DNA from: Gammaproteobacteria bacterium | GTDB lineage: Bacteria > Pseudomonadota > Gammaproteobacteria > Xanthomonadales > Xanthomonadaceae | Direction of reading: 5' to 3' | Length of the DNA stretch: 5,948 bases | NCBI GenBank assembly: GCA_024642445.1 | Contig: JAHEBG010000084.1 | Coordinates: 1-5,948 of the forward strand | Shown here: piece by piece, positions 1-5,948 of the stretch | Layout of the letters: every line of letters begins with the position of its first letter | Position numbering within the stretch: the stretch's first letter is position 1 | Notes under the pieces: generated by a model | What the model was told of the DNA's origin: nothing | Database searches by the model: none | The model's input: only the letters and a program-made list of their open reading frames with translations | Program-made: the position numbers and the translations under genes

Positions 1-220
1 GAATGATGTCCCTGTCGGCAACGTCGAGCAACAGCCCGACGCTACCGCCAATGCCATGCGTACCTATTTGGACATCAATGTCGCCCGCGAGCCTCAGCCC
101 CAGGTTGATATCCGCGCCGACAATGACACCAAATACAAAACCATCCAGAAAACGGTAAGGACGATCCGCGCATCAGGTATGCGTAAAGTCGGTTTCGTAT
201 CCATGCCTGAGAAAAACTGA
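1..220 (+). CDS. exbD: ExbD/TolR-family biopolymer transport protein, C-terminal part (5' end cut by window edge)
   Basis: The reading frame is open from base 2 to the TGA at 218-220 and gives 72 C-terminal residues. The N-terminal cytoplasmic tail and the single membrane helix are missing, so only the periplasmic domain is visible. It shows the family pattern of a strand (PQVDIRAD, visible residues 33-40), then a helix beginning YKTIQKTVRTIRASGM, then a closing strand (RKVGFVSMP). ExbD proteins sit in the inner membrane with ExbB and use the proton-motive force to energise TonB for uptake of iron complexes and other ligands through outer-membrane receptors. A second ExbD-type gene follows after 12 bases, so this is most likely exbD1 of a tonB-exbB-exbD1-exbD2 operon; that part is inferred, because tonB and exbB are outside the window. 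TolR is the main alternative, but an adjacent second ExbD fits exbD1 better. Confidence 0.88.
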   Translation, partial: NDVPVGNVEQQPDATANAMRTYLDINVAREPQPQVDIRADNDTKYKTIQKTVRTIRASGMRKVGFVSMPEKN

Positions 221-223
221 GGA
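219..223 (+). promoter_or_regulatory. Ribosome binding site of exbD2
   Basis: GAGGA overlaps the TGA stop of the preceding ExbD gene and lies 9 bases before the ATG at 233. This is good Shine-Dalgarno spacing. It supports the 233 start over the internal ATG at 266 (Met12), and it suggests translational coupling between the two exbD genes. Confidence 0.7.
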
Positions 224-232
224 ATATCACCC

Positions 233-646
233 ATGGCATTCAGTTCCAATTCCAGCAGCGGTGCAATGAGCGATATGAACGTCACCCCATTGGTCGACGT
301 CATGTTGGTGCTGTTGATCATCTTCATGGTGACAGCACCACCGTTGTCGTACCAAATCCAGGTCGATCTGCCTCAGCCGTCACGTGAAACGCCACCACCA
401 CCGATTGATCCGCCGGCGCCCATACGCATCAATGTACAAAGCGGCGGTACGGTGACATGGGATGGTAGCCCGATGCCAATGGCGGCGTTGCAAGCCCAGT
501 TCAATGTGGAAGGCGCTCGCGATGTGCAACCGACAATTGAAATTAAAACCGATCCCGAGGCCGACTATGAAACCTTGGCCAAGGTGCTTGCCCGCACTAA
601 AAACGCGGGGCTGATTAAAATAAGTTTCGTTGAAGAAGGCGAATAA
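233..646 (+). CDS. exbD2: Second ExbD/TolR-family biopolymer transport protein (ExbD2 type)
   Basis: This complete protein of 137 residues is close to the usual ExbD length of about 140. A short polar N-terminus rich in Ser and Asn (residues 2-11) leads into the family signature NVTPLVDVMLVLLIIFMVTA at 16-35. That segment is one membrane helix carrying the conserved Asp22, which corresponds to the proton-responsive Asp25 of E. coli ExbD. A proline-rich stretch (51-63, with PPPP and PPAP) connects the helix to a periplasmic domain of about 75 residues (strand TIEIKTDP at 101-108, helix 112-125, closing strand LIKISFVE). It would act with ExbB and TonB in the inner membrane. In Xanthomonas campestris the second ExbD of such an operon is known to be dispensable for iron uptake but to matter in plant interaction; whether that applies here is unknown. 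It lies 12 bases after the first ExbD gene and is followed directly by a terminator, so it is the last gene of its operon. Confidence 0.92.
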   Translation: MAFSSNSSSGAMSDMNVTPLVDVMLVLLIIFMVTAPPLSYQIQVDLPQPSRETPPPPIDPPAPIRINVQSGGTVTWDGSPMPMAALQAQFNVEGARDVQPTIEIKTDPEADYETLAKVLARTKNAGLIKISFVEEGE

Positions 647-675
647 GAAAAACGCTCCGAAAGGGGCGTTTTTTT
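647..675 (+). terminator. Intrinsic (rho-independent) terminator of the exbD operon
   Basis: The hairpin starts directly after the exbD2 stop codon (644-646). The arms are AAAAACGCTCC (648-658) and GGGGCGTTTTT (663-673), with one T-G wobble, a GAAA tetraloop (659-662), and a run of seven T at 669-675. The A-rich left arm gives T residues on the other strand too, so the hairpin may also work, more weakly, for leftward transcription. It leaves only 10 bases before the next start codon. Confidence 0.92.
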
Positions 676-685
676 ACAAACAAGT

Positions 686-2032
686 ATGAATAGTCTTAAA
701 AAAATTGTGTCGTTGTTATTAGTCATGCTGCTGGCATCGTGCGGCACGCTATCAACCAAGCCCGACCTGGAGCGCCTTTATCGCAGCGCACACTTAAGTG
801 AAAACAACGCACCCATCATCCTGATTCCGGGCTTAATGGGAACCACGCTTGAAAATGATAAAGGTGAAGAGGTTTGGCCGAAGTCAGTCAGCAATTTAGC
901 CTTCAGCCGATTTGATAATCTTGCTGCAGGAAGCGAAGACGACGGCATTCGACCGGCTAAATTGTTTGATGCCATTGCCGGGGTGGATTTCTATGGCGAA
1001 CTCATAAATACCCTGGAAAAAATCGGCCGTTACGAGAAAGCCACGCTGGGCATTCCGGTGCAGAACCGAAGCAAGCGCCGATATTATGTTTTTTTGTACG
1101 ACTGGCGAAAAAGCAATTTCGAAGCGGTTGTGCAGCTGCACGAATTGATGGAGCAAATAAGAAAAGATTATCGTGACCCGTCTTTGAAGGTCGATATCAT
1201 TGCGCACAGTAACGGAGGCTTGATAACCCGTTATTACCTGCACTATGGTCCACAGAATGCCAGTAACGGAAAACCTCCCACACCATGGCAGGAAGGCGGA
1301 AGTCGGGTGCGCCGCGTTGCCATGCTGGGTACGCCTAATCTAGGCTCCATAGTCAGTGTCAGTCGTTTGTATCAGGGTTTCAAAGTGGGCTTAAGAACCA
1401 TACCACCGCAGATATTGAGCGCATTTGCAACGCCATTTGAAGCACTACCCAGCCCCAAAGCCAGTGTTTTCGTCGATGCCAATGGAACACCACAGGATGT
1501 AGATATTTACGATCCCCTGTTGTGGAAGAGCAACCAATGGTCGGTGTTCAATGAGGATTACCGCAAGCAAATACGCGATGAAACAAAAGGCGAAAATGCC
1601 GACAAGCGATTGGCCCAGATGGATGCCCGTTTCGTCGCGAATCTGGAGCGCGCTAAACGGTTTGTCACAGCTTTGGCCGAACCGCTTCCACCGATGACCA
1701 CGGAAATCGCGCTATTCGGCGGGGATTGCAAGCTAACGCCCGGACGCGCGGTACTGGAAAGCGGCGCCAATCGACAGCATCTGGCATTCAGCTCGAGTGA
1801 GGTGAAGAGTCGCCAGAAAAACGTGGACTACGATTTACTATTGCTTCAACCTGGCGACGGTTTAGTAACCCGTGAATCGCAATTGGCGCGTGCCAGCAAT
1901 CTGTATTTGAACAAAAACCTTGATCGCGATCTGTTTCCGATTTCGCAGACCACCTTTTTCTGTGAAAACCATGAAATGCTGACCAGCAATCCGTACTTTC
2001 AGAACAATCTGTTGTATTTCATTTTCCACTGA
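686..2032 (+). CDS. LCAT-like alpha/beta-hydrolase lipoprotein (putative esterase, lipase or acyltransferase)
   Basis: This is a complete 448-residue protein. The N-terminus is a lipoprotein signal: Lys5-Lys6, a hydrophobic stretch at 7-17, then lipobox LASC with Cys19 as the acylated residue. Gly20 follows instead of Asp, which under the Lol rule suggests the outer membrane. The mature part matches the lecithin:cholesterol acyltransferase-like hydrolase family: oxyanion loop IPGLMG (47-52), EVWP (62-65), YDWR (138-141), nucleophile elbow AHSNGG with Ser175, LGTPNLGS (214-221), Asp391 in PGDGLV and His429 in ENHE. These form a plausible Ser175-Asp391-His429 triad. About 215 residues lie between Ser and Asp, enough for a lid or cap. 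The likely substrates are phospholipids or other esters, but sequence alone cannot separate hydrolase from acyltransferase activity. The only other cysteines, Cys348 and Cys426, could form a disulfide. The start is fixed by the signal peptide, but no clear Shine-Dalgarno precedes it. The first half is A+T-rich (about 39 % GC by hand count over 1081-1200). The 3' end overlaps recD by 14 bases. Confidence 0.85.
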   Translation: MNSLKKIVSLLLVMLLASCGTLSTKPDLERLYRSAHLSENNAPIILIPGLMGTTLENDKGEEVWPKSVSNLAFSRFDNLAAGSEDDGIRPAKLFDAIAGVDFYGELINTLEKIGRYEKATLGIPVQNRSKRRYYVFLYDWRKSNFEAVVQLHELMEQIRKDYRDPSLKVDIIAHSNGGLITRYYLHYGPQNASNGKPPTPWQEGGSRVRRVAMLGTPNLGSIVSVSRLYQGFKVGLRTIPPQILSAFATPFEALPSPKASVFVDANGTPQDVDIYDPLLWKSNQWSVFNEDYRKQIRDETKGENADKRLAQMDARFVANLERAKRFVTALAEPLPPMTTEIALFGGDCKLTPGRAVLESGANRQHLAFSSSEVKSRQKNVDYDLLLLQPGDGLVTRESQLARASNLYLNKNLDRDLFPISQTTFFCENHEMLTSNPYFQNNLLYFIFH

Positions 2033-3698
2033 CATTGGCGGCCAGAGCAGCCAAACCGTTCATGCGTATGGGGTCGGTATCAAGTCCTCGAGCAAGCGCT
2101 TGCGGGCTGCCAATGATGTTGAGCAGGTTGCGCGCGCGGGTAACGGCGGTATACAAAAGTGCTCTGTTCAACAGGGCACTATCATCCTGGGGCAAAACCA
2201 GATCAACCTGAGCATATTCAGAACCCTGTGCTTTGTGTACGGTTAAGGCATAGCCAAGCTCATGCTTTGGCAGGGCATGCAGCGCCACACACTGTATCCC
2301 CTCGGGCCGGTTGAAGTGTAGCGCCAATGCGCCCTTGCTCGCCCAGACCAATCCGGTATCGCCATTGGCCAAGCCCAGAGCGGGCGCATTTTCGGTGATC
2401 AACAGTACCTGTCCTTGTTGGTAGCGGGCGCCGGACAAGCGCCGTTGAATTTCGGCATTCAAAGTTTCGCATCCGAAGCGTCCATGACGCACTGCGCATA
2501 AAAGCGTGCGCTGTTCCATTTTCAACAAGGCGTCTTCAACGCTGGTGTGCTGTGCCAAGCTTCGGTAATGCCTGACGCTTTCCAGAACTACGGCAGCTAA
2601 TCCAACCTCTACAGCGCTATGAAAAACCACATTGGGATAGTTGTTTTCTTGCAAGTTTTGTAGCACCCGAGCACTGCCTGAATCAGCCATGTCTATGCTC
2701 AATTGTGCCAGTCCAGGGCTTTCAGCCTGCCGATAATTGCAAGACAAATGCCGATGGGCAGTGGATAGGCGCTTGAATAAAGAGTTTCCGGCGATGTCCG
2801 GCAGAAGTGTCCCAAGCACATTGCCAAGCTCAACCGACGGCAGTTGTTTCGGATCGCCCACCAGAAGAACCTTGGCGTGCGCCGGCAAAGCTTCCAGAAC
2901 CGCCACCAACATCGGAAGATCAATCATCGATGCCTCATCCAATACCAGAAAGTCGAGTGACAAGGGCTTTTCCGATGAGTACGGGGAATGGCCTGTCATC
3001 GACTGCTTACGCAACAGGCCGTGAAGTGTCTGCGCAGCCGCAGGTAATGCCGAGAGGACAGGTTCCGGCCAACGCTCTGCCTGTGTTGCACGTTGGCTGG
3101 CGAGCGCGCTGGTCATCCGCAGAGCGGCTTTGCCGGTGGGTGCACATAAGCGTATCACCGGCAAGCGATCATACTGTTGCAGGAAGTGTTGAATCCAAAT
3201 GGGCAGAGCTTCGGCAATTGCCGTGGTTTTTCCGGTACCTGGCCCACCGGTAAGAAACACCATCGGTTTATCCATGCATACCGTTGCCAGATCCTGGCCT
3301 GCTGAACCGTTGCACTGCACAGCATTATCAGTAGCGCGGCTCGTCAGCTGTTGTATTAATCGGCATTCCAGATCCCAGTATTTTTTCAAGTATAGGCGTT
3401 GTTGAAAAACTACCAGCAATGCCGGCGGCACATCATTATCCTTGCCACGGATAACAGCAACTAACGGGTGAGCGTTGAATAAGGATTCCAACGAAACTGC
3501 GGCCAAGCGGCTGTGACGCGGAAAAATCACCGGCAGTTGAGCCAAATCCAAACAGCTGTGGCCGACGGAAACCGCGTGGAAACAAAGCGCCGCCAACAAA
3601 CCGGCATCGGCAGAGATCTCAGGCACGGCACTTTGAATGTAATTTCCAAACAAGCGTGCAGAGGCGGAGAGCGGTGCTTGCGATGGCCAATCAATCAT
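2019..3698 (-). CDS. recD: RecD, exonuclease V alpha subunit (5'-3' helicase of RecBCD)
   Basis: Superfamily 1 helicase and fast 5'-3' motor of the RecBCD complex, which unwinds and degrades broken or foreign linear DNA and loads RecA after Chi recognition. Counting from the ATG at 3698 (559 residues; E. coli RecD has 608), the motifs are complete and in order: Walker A GGPGTGKT (151-158), motif Ia CAPTGKAA (185-192), QTLHGLL (223-229), Walker B LVLDEASM (251-258), motif III VGDPKQLPSVE (280-290), motif IV NYRQ (321-324), motif V LTVHKAQGSEYAQ (485-497) and motif VI LYTAVTRAR (515-523). The roughly 145 residues before Walker A would be the domain that contacts RecC. I chose the ATG at 3698 because it forms ATGATTGA with the recB stop, an 8-base overlap typical of coupled translation. 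The ATG at 3707 and a TTG at 3740 are possible longer starts, giving up to 573 residues. The gene is co-transcribed with recB and ends inside the 3' end of the convergent lipase gene. Confidence 0.94.
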   Translation of the reverse strand: MIDWPSQAPLSASARLFGNYIQSAVPEISADAGLLAALCFHAVSVGHSCLDLAQLPVIFPRHSRLAAVSLESLFNAHPLVAVIRGKDNDVPPALLVVFQQRLYLKKYWDLECRLIQQLTSRATDNAVQCNGSAGQDLATVCMDKPMVFLTGGPGTGKTTAIAEALPIWIQHFLQQYDRLPVIRLCAPTGKAALRMTSALASQRATQAERWPEPVLSALPAAAQTLHGLLRKQSMTGHSPYSSEKPLSLDFLVLDEASMIDLPMLVAVLEALPAHAKVLLVGDPKQLPSVELGNVLGTLLPDIAGNSLFKRLSTAHRHLSCNYRQAESPGLAQLSIDMADSGSARVLQNLQENNYPNVVFHSAVEVGLAAVVLESVRHYRSLAQHTSVEDALLKMEQRTLLCAVRHGRFGCETLNAEIQRRLSGARYQQGQVLLITENAPALGLANGDTGLVWASKGALALHFNRPEGIQCVALHALPKHELGYALTVHKAQGSEYAQVDLVLPQDDSALLNRALLYTAVTRARNLLNIIGSPQALARGLDTDPIRMNGLAALAANVSGK

Positions 3699-5948
3699 GA
3701 TTTCCATTCCCGGTATCGAAGCAACGGTCCAGTGCAACAATCAATGTTTCAGGCGGCAGATCGCAAAAAATGCCTTGGCCCGGATGCTCGGGATGCAGGC
3801 CGCGGGAATAGACATAGCGGACCCCGCCGAAATGTTCGGCATACGAATAATCTGCGCGACGTTGCCGCATCCAGCGATGCAGCGCCACACAATAGATCAA
3901 GTATTGCAGATCGTACTCCTGATCATCTATCGAGGCTTGCAGTGCGTCGGCATGGTAATCATTCAGGGTGTTGGATTTATAATCCAACAGATAGACTTTC
4001 CCCTGATAGCGGTAACACAGGTCAATCTTTCCGGTGAGCAAACCGTTGAGCGTTTGCTTAAAGCCAAAATGCGAGCGCTGCCGGCAGTAATTGAAACGCT
4101 GCAGTAAGGCAAGCACTGAAGCGCTTGAGACATGCGAGAGTTTCATATGAAAGGCCATTTCATGACGCATATCGCTTTCATGCAAATTGAGCAGTACACT
4201 GCCTTCCGGCAAAGGCGCCCACAGGGTGTTAAACACCAGTTCTGCAAGCAAAGGCGCACCCTCGATGCTTCGCGCAGGGCTGTAACCAAAATGTACCATC
4301 GCTTCGGCACAGGCATTTCGCCCGGCTTGCGTTATAGTCCGCCAGTCTTCCGGCTTTGCCTGCTCAAGAACGGCATGCATGGCATTGCCGAAATCTGCAC
4401 CTTGGAACGGAGAAATGGCAGCATCCTGCCAAGCAAGCGCTTCATCATCGGCCGGTAAATCACGGGGTTTTTCATTGGCCTGATGTAATGCACTGAAACT
4501 GGTAATGCCCCAAGGATTGGCCGCACGTGAAAAAGCGGGCAGCTGTCTTGCTGTTTGCAAAGCAGGTGGCGCAGTGCTAAACGGTTCGCTCAAGCAATAC
4601 TCTACAGTGTCCTCTGGGAAGCAGGGCAAAAGTGCAGGGGCGTTTTCACCAAGCAGGTATGCCAGTGGCGTATGAACAAAGTCTTTGATTGGCCCAATGC
4701 CAAGGCGCAGGCCAAAACGGGCGCGGGTCATGCCAACATACAACAAGCGTAATTGCTCGGTATCGGATTCGCGCTCTATTCGCGCCCGAATGTCATCATC
4801 GGCGCTGGCCGCGTTGATATGCAGACAGCGCTGGGTATCGTCGTGGTAGTGGGCGAATCCATTCTGTGCTTTTAAGCGCAAGGCTATGAACGGCAAATAC
4901 ACATAACCGAACTCCAGGCCTTTGCTCTGGTGCAGGGTGAGAATGCGCACACGATGGTTTCCTCCTGCAACCCTCGGTGGTTCGGGCGGGCGTTCAGACG
5001 GTATCGATTCGAGCGCGACTTGGTGTGCCAGCCAAGCACTGCTGCAATCGTGCACGGTTGGGCCTGCCTGTGCCGCCTGCAGGCATTCCAGCAAATGCAT
5101 GTAATTGCCGTAATGTGCTTCGCCGTCGGGTAACCTTAACAAGCCATCGCGGGCATGGTGCAATACCGGCAATAGACAAGCCATCGGTCCGTGCGCATTC
5201 AACAAGCGGATTGCCTCGGCACAGTCCAATGGTGGTGCAGATAATGCCGCATTTTGCAGCAACAAGCCTTGGCGTGCGGCAATTTCACTGCCGCGTGCTG
5301 CAGGATTTTCAAGATAGCGCAATACGGCCAGCAGGTCTTGCGCTTCATAATATGAATACACACTGTCTTTGCGTTGACATACTGAGGCGATGCCGTAGCG
5401 TTCCAATTGTGCTTGCATCAAACCGGCTTCGAAATGGGTACGAACCAATACTGCGCAATCACCAGGCAAAAGTGCGCGCTGTGTTTCGCCTTCGATGACC
5501 GTCAGATGACCCATTGCCGATGCCGCCATTTGCGCAGCAAGGTGTTCTGCACAGCGCTGCGCCAGTGCGATGCGCGCCGCGCCGATACCCAGTTCGCTAT
5601 CGGAATCGACAGCAAGCCATGCTATGGCGGGTACTTCTTGTTGATCGTGTGATAGCCGCGCGCCATCGCGTCCGGCACTGACCGGAATGAAACCGATGCG
5701 GGAATCCAGAAACGGTACAGGGTGTGAGCGGAACACAGCATCAATTCCAGCCAGCAGTTCGGCACTGGAACGGTAGTTTACCGGCAGGGTTTCTTTACTT
5801 TCTGCCAGCGCTTGAACGCGCAGATAAGTGTGTACATCGCCACCGCGGAAGCCGTATATGGCTTGTTTTGGATCGCCAATGAGCACCAGTGCGCGGGCTT
5901 CGGGTTGTCTATAAATACGCTCGAATATGCGCCATTGCCGTGCATCGG
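3691..5948 (-). CDS. recB: RecB, exonuclease V beta subunit, C-terminal about 750 residues (start beyond right edge)
   Basis: RecB is the 3'-5' helicase and only nuclease of RecBCD. The frame stays open to the right edge, giving 751 visible residues. E. coli RecB has 1180, so the first 400 or so, with Walker A and the DEFQDTDP motif, are missing. The visible part begins DARQWRIFERIY, the stretch right after that motif. Helicase motifs follow: IGDPKQAIYGFRGGD (23-37), NYRS (57-60), TLHQSKGLEF (337-346) and LLYVGMTRAR (401-410). The nuclease domain has His524 in FGNAMHAVLE, Glu596 in RHEMAF, Asp642 in GKIDL, and Asp655 and Lys657 in LLDYKSN. The 13-residue gap between the two Asp equals that of E. 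coli Asp1067 and Asp1080, so the nuclease looks active. A QYLIY motif (681-685) and FGGVRYVYSRG lie near the end. The GTG at 5886 is an internal Val codon, not the start. The stop overlaps recD by 8 bases; recC is probably upstream, outside the window. Confidence 0.96.
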   Translation of the reverse strand, partial: DARQWRIFERIYRQPEARALVLIGDPKQAIYGFRGGDVHTYLRVQALAESKETLPVNYRSSAELLAGIDAVFRSHPVPFLDSRIGFIPVSAGRDGARLSHDQQEVPAIAWLAVDSDSELGIGAARIALAQRCAEHLAAQMAASAMGHLTVIEGETQRALLPGDCAVLVRTHFEAGLMQAQLERYGIASVCQRKDSVYSYYEAQDLLAVLRYLENPAARGSEIAARQGLLLQNAALSAPPLDCAEAIRLLNAHGPMACLLPVLHHARDGLLRLPDGEAHYGNYMHLLECLQAAQAGPTVHDCSSAWLAHQVALESIPSERPPEPPRVAGGNHRVRILTLHQSKGLEFGYVYLPFIALRLKAQNGFAHYHDDTQRCLHINAASADDDIRARIERESDTEQLRLLYVGMTRARFGLRLGIGPIKDFVHTPLAYLLGENAPALLPCFPEDTVEYCLSEPFSTAPPALQTARQLPAFSRAANPWGITSFSALHQANEKPRDLPADDEALAWQDAAISPFQGADFGNAMHAVLEQAKPEDWRTITQAGRNACAEAMVHFGYSPARSIEGAPLLAELVFNTLWAPLPEGSVLLNLHESDMRHEMAFHMKLSHVSSASVLALLQRFNYCRQRSHFGFKQTLNGLLTGKIDLCYRYQGKVYLLDYKSNTLNDYHADALQASIDDQEYDLQYLIYCVALHRWMRQRRADYSYAEHFGGVRYVYSRGLHPEHPGQGIFCDLPPETLIVALDRCFDTGNGNHD

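Noticed and set aside
675..680. TACAAA before the lipase start as a -10 promoter element
   Set aside because: No acceptable -35 hexamer lies 16-18 bases upstream, where the terminator stem sits. It is too weak to list as a promoter.
896..1243. Minus-strand open frame of 115 residues opposite the lipase gene
   Set aside because: It covers the conserved YDWR and AHSNGG coding region of the lipase on the other strand and shows no domain or signal of its own.
2035..2054. Imperfect hairpin (TTGGC / GCCAA arms, plus an inner GC/GC pairing) just after the lipase stop, as a possible terminator
   Set aside because: The stem is short and interrupted by a G-A mismatch, no T run follows, and the bases are coding sequence of recD.
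3513..4037. Plus-strand open frame of 174 residues across the recD/recB junction
   Set aside because: It lies opposite recD and recB, which carry full sets of conserved motifs. Its translation is Arg-rich with no recognisable domain, typical of an antisense shadow.
4147..4163. Inverted repeat ATGAAA...TTTCAT as a possible operator
   Set aside because: It lies deep inside recB, encodes part of the conserved nuclease-domain region around RHEMAF, and has no nearby promoter; chance is enough.
4977..5498. Plus-strand open frame of 173 residues opposite recB
   Set aside because: It is entirely antisense to the recB helicase region, and its Cys- and Arg-rich translation has no family signature.
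1..5948. Mobile element, CRISPR array, toxin-antitoxin or novel defence locus
   Set aside because: Nearly every base is explained by five genes of known families and one terminator. I saw no direct repeats, tRNA or integrase remnants. RecBCD does degrade phage DNA, but it is housekeeping here.

Overview
The window is a stretch of an ordinary-looking gammaproteobacterial chromosome. It is densely coding: two plus-strand units on the left meet one minus-strand unit on the right. Two features point weakly to Xanthomonadales (Lysobacterales) or relatives: two ExbD-type genes in tandem, as in the tonB-exbB-exbD1-exbD2 layout known from Xanthomonas, and a recB-recD gene pair. I cannot name a species from the sequence alone.

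Left, plus strand (1-675): the 3' end of a first ExbD/TolR-type gene, a 12-base gap, then a complete second ExbD-type gene (exbD2). A clear intrinsic terminator with a GAAA loop follows. Together these are the tail of a TonB-energising operon whose tonB, exbB and the start of exbD1 would lie to the left of the window. ExbB-ExbD complexes use the proton-motive force across the inner membrane to drive TonB-dependent uptake through outer-membrane receptors.

Middle, plus strand (686-2032): a complete 448-residue lipoprotein of the LCAT-like (lecithin:cholesterol acyltransferase) alpha/beta hydrolase family. It has a lipobox and a recognisable Ser-Asp-His triad. Its start codon lies only 10 bases beyond the terminator hairpin and has no obvious Shine-Dalgarno sequence, so how it is transcribed and translated is unclear.

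Right, minus strand (5948 down to 2019): the C-terminal two thirds of recB, whose start lies beyond the right edge, followed by complete recD, with the two genes overlapping by 8 bases. They encode two of the three subunits of the RecBCD (exonuclease V) helicase-nuclease, which repairs double-strand breaks and degrades foreign linear DNA. recC is not in the window and probably lies upstream of recB. The recD and lipase genes overlap tail to tail by 14 bases, so there is no intergenic terminator between them.

I found no RNA gene, CRISPR array, insertion sequence or mobile element, and no non-coding stretch longer than about 40 bases. I see no convincing new system. The points most worth a second look are the lipase's expression signals and its predicted cysteine pair.
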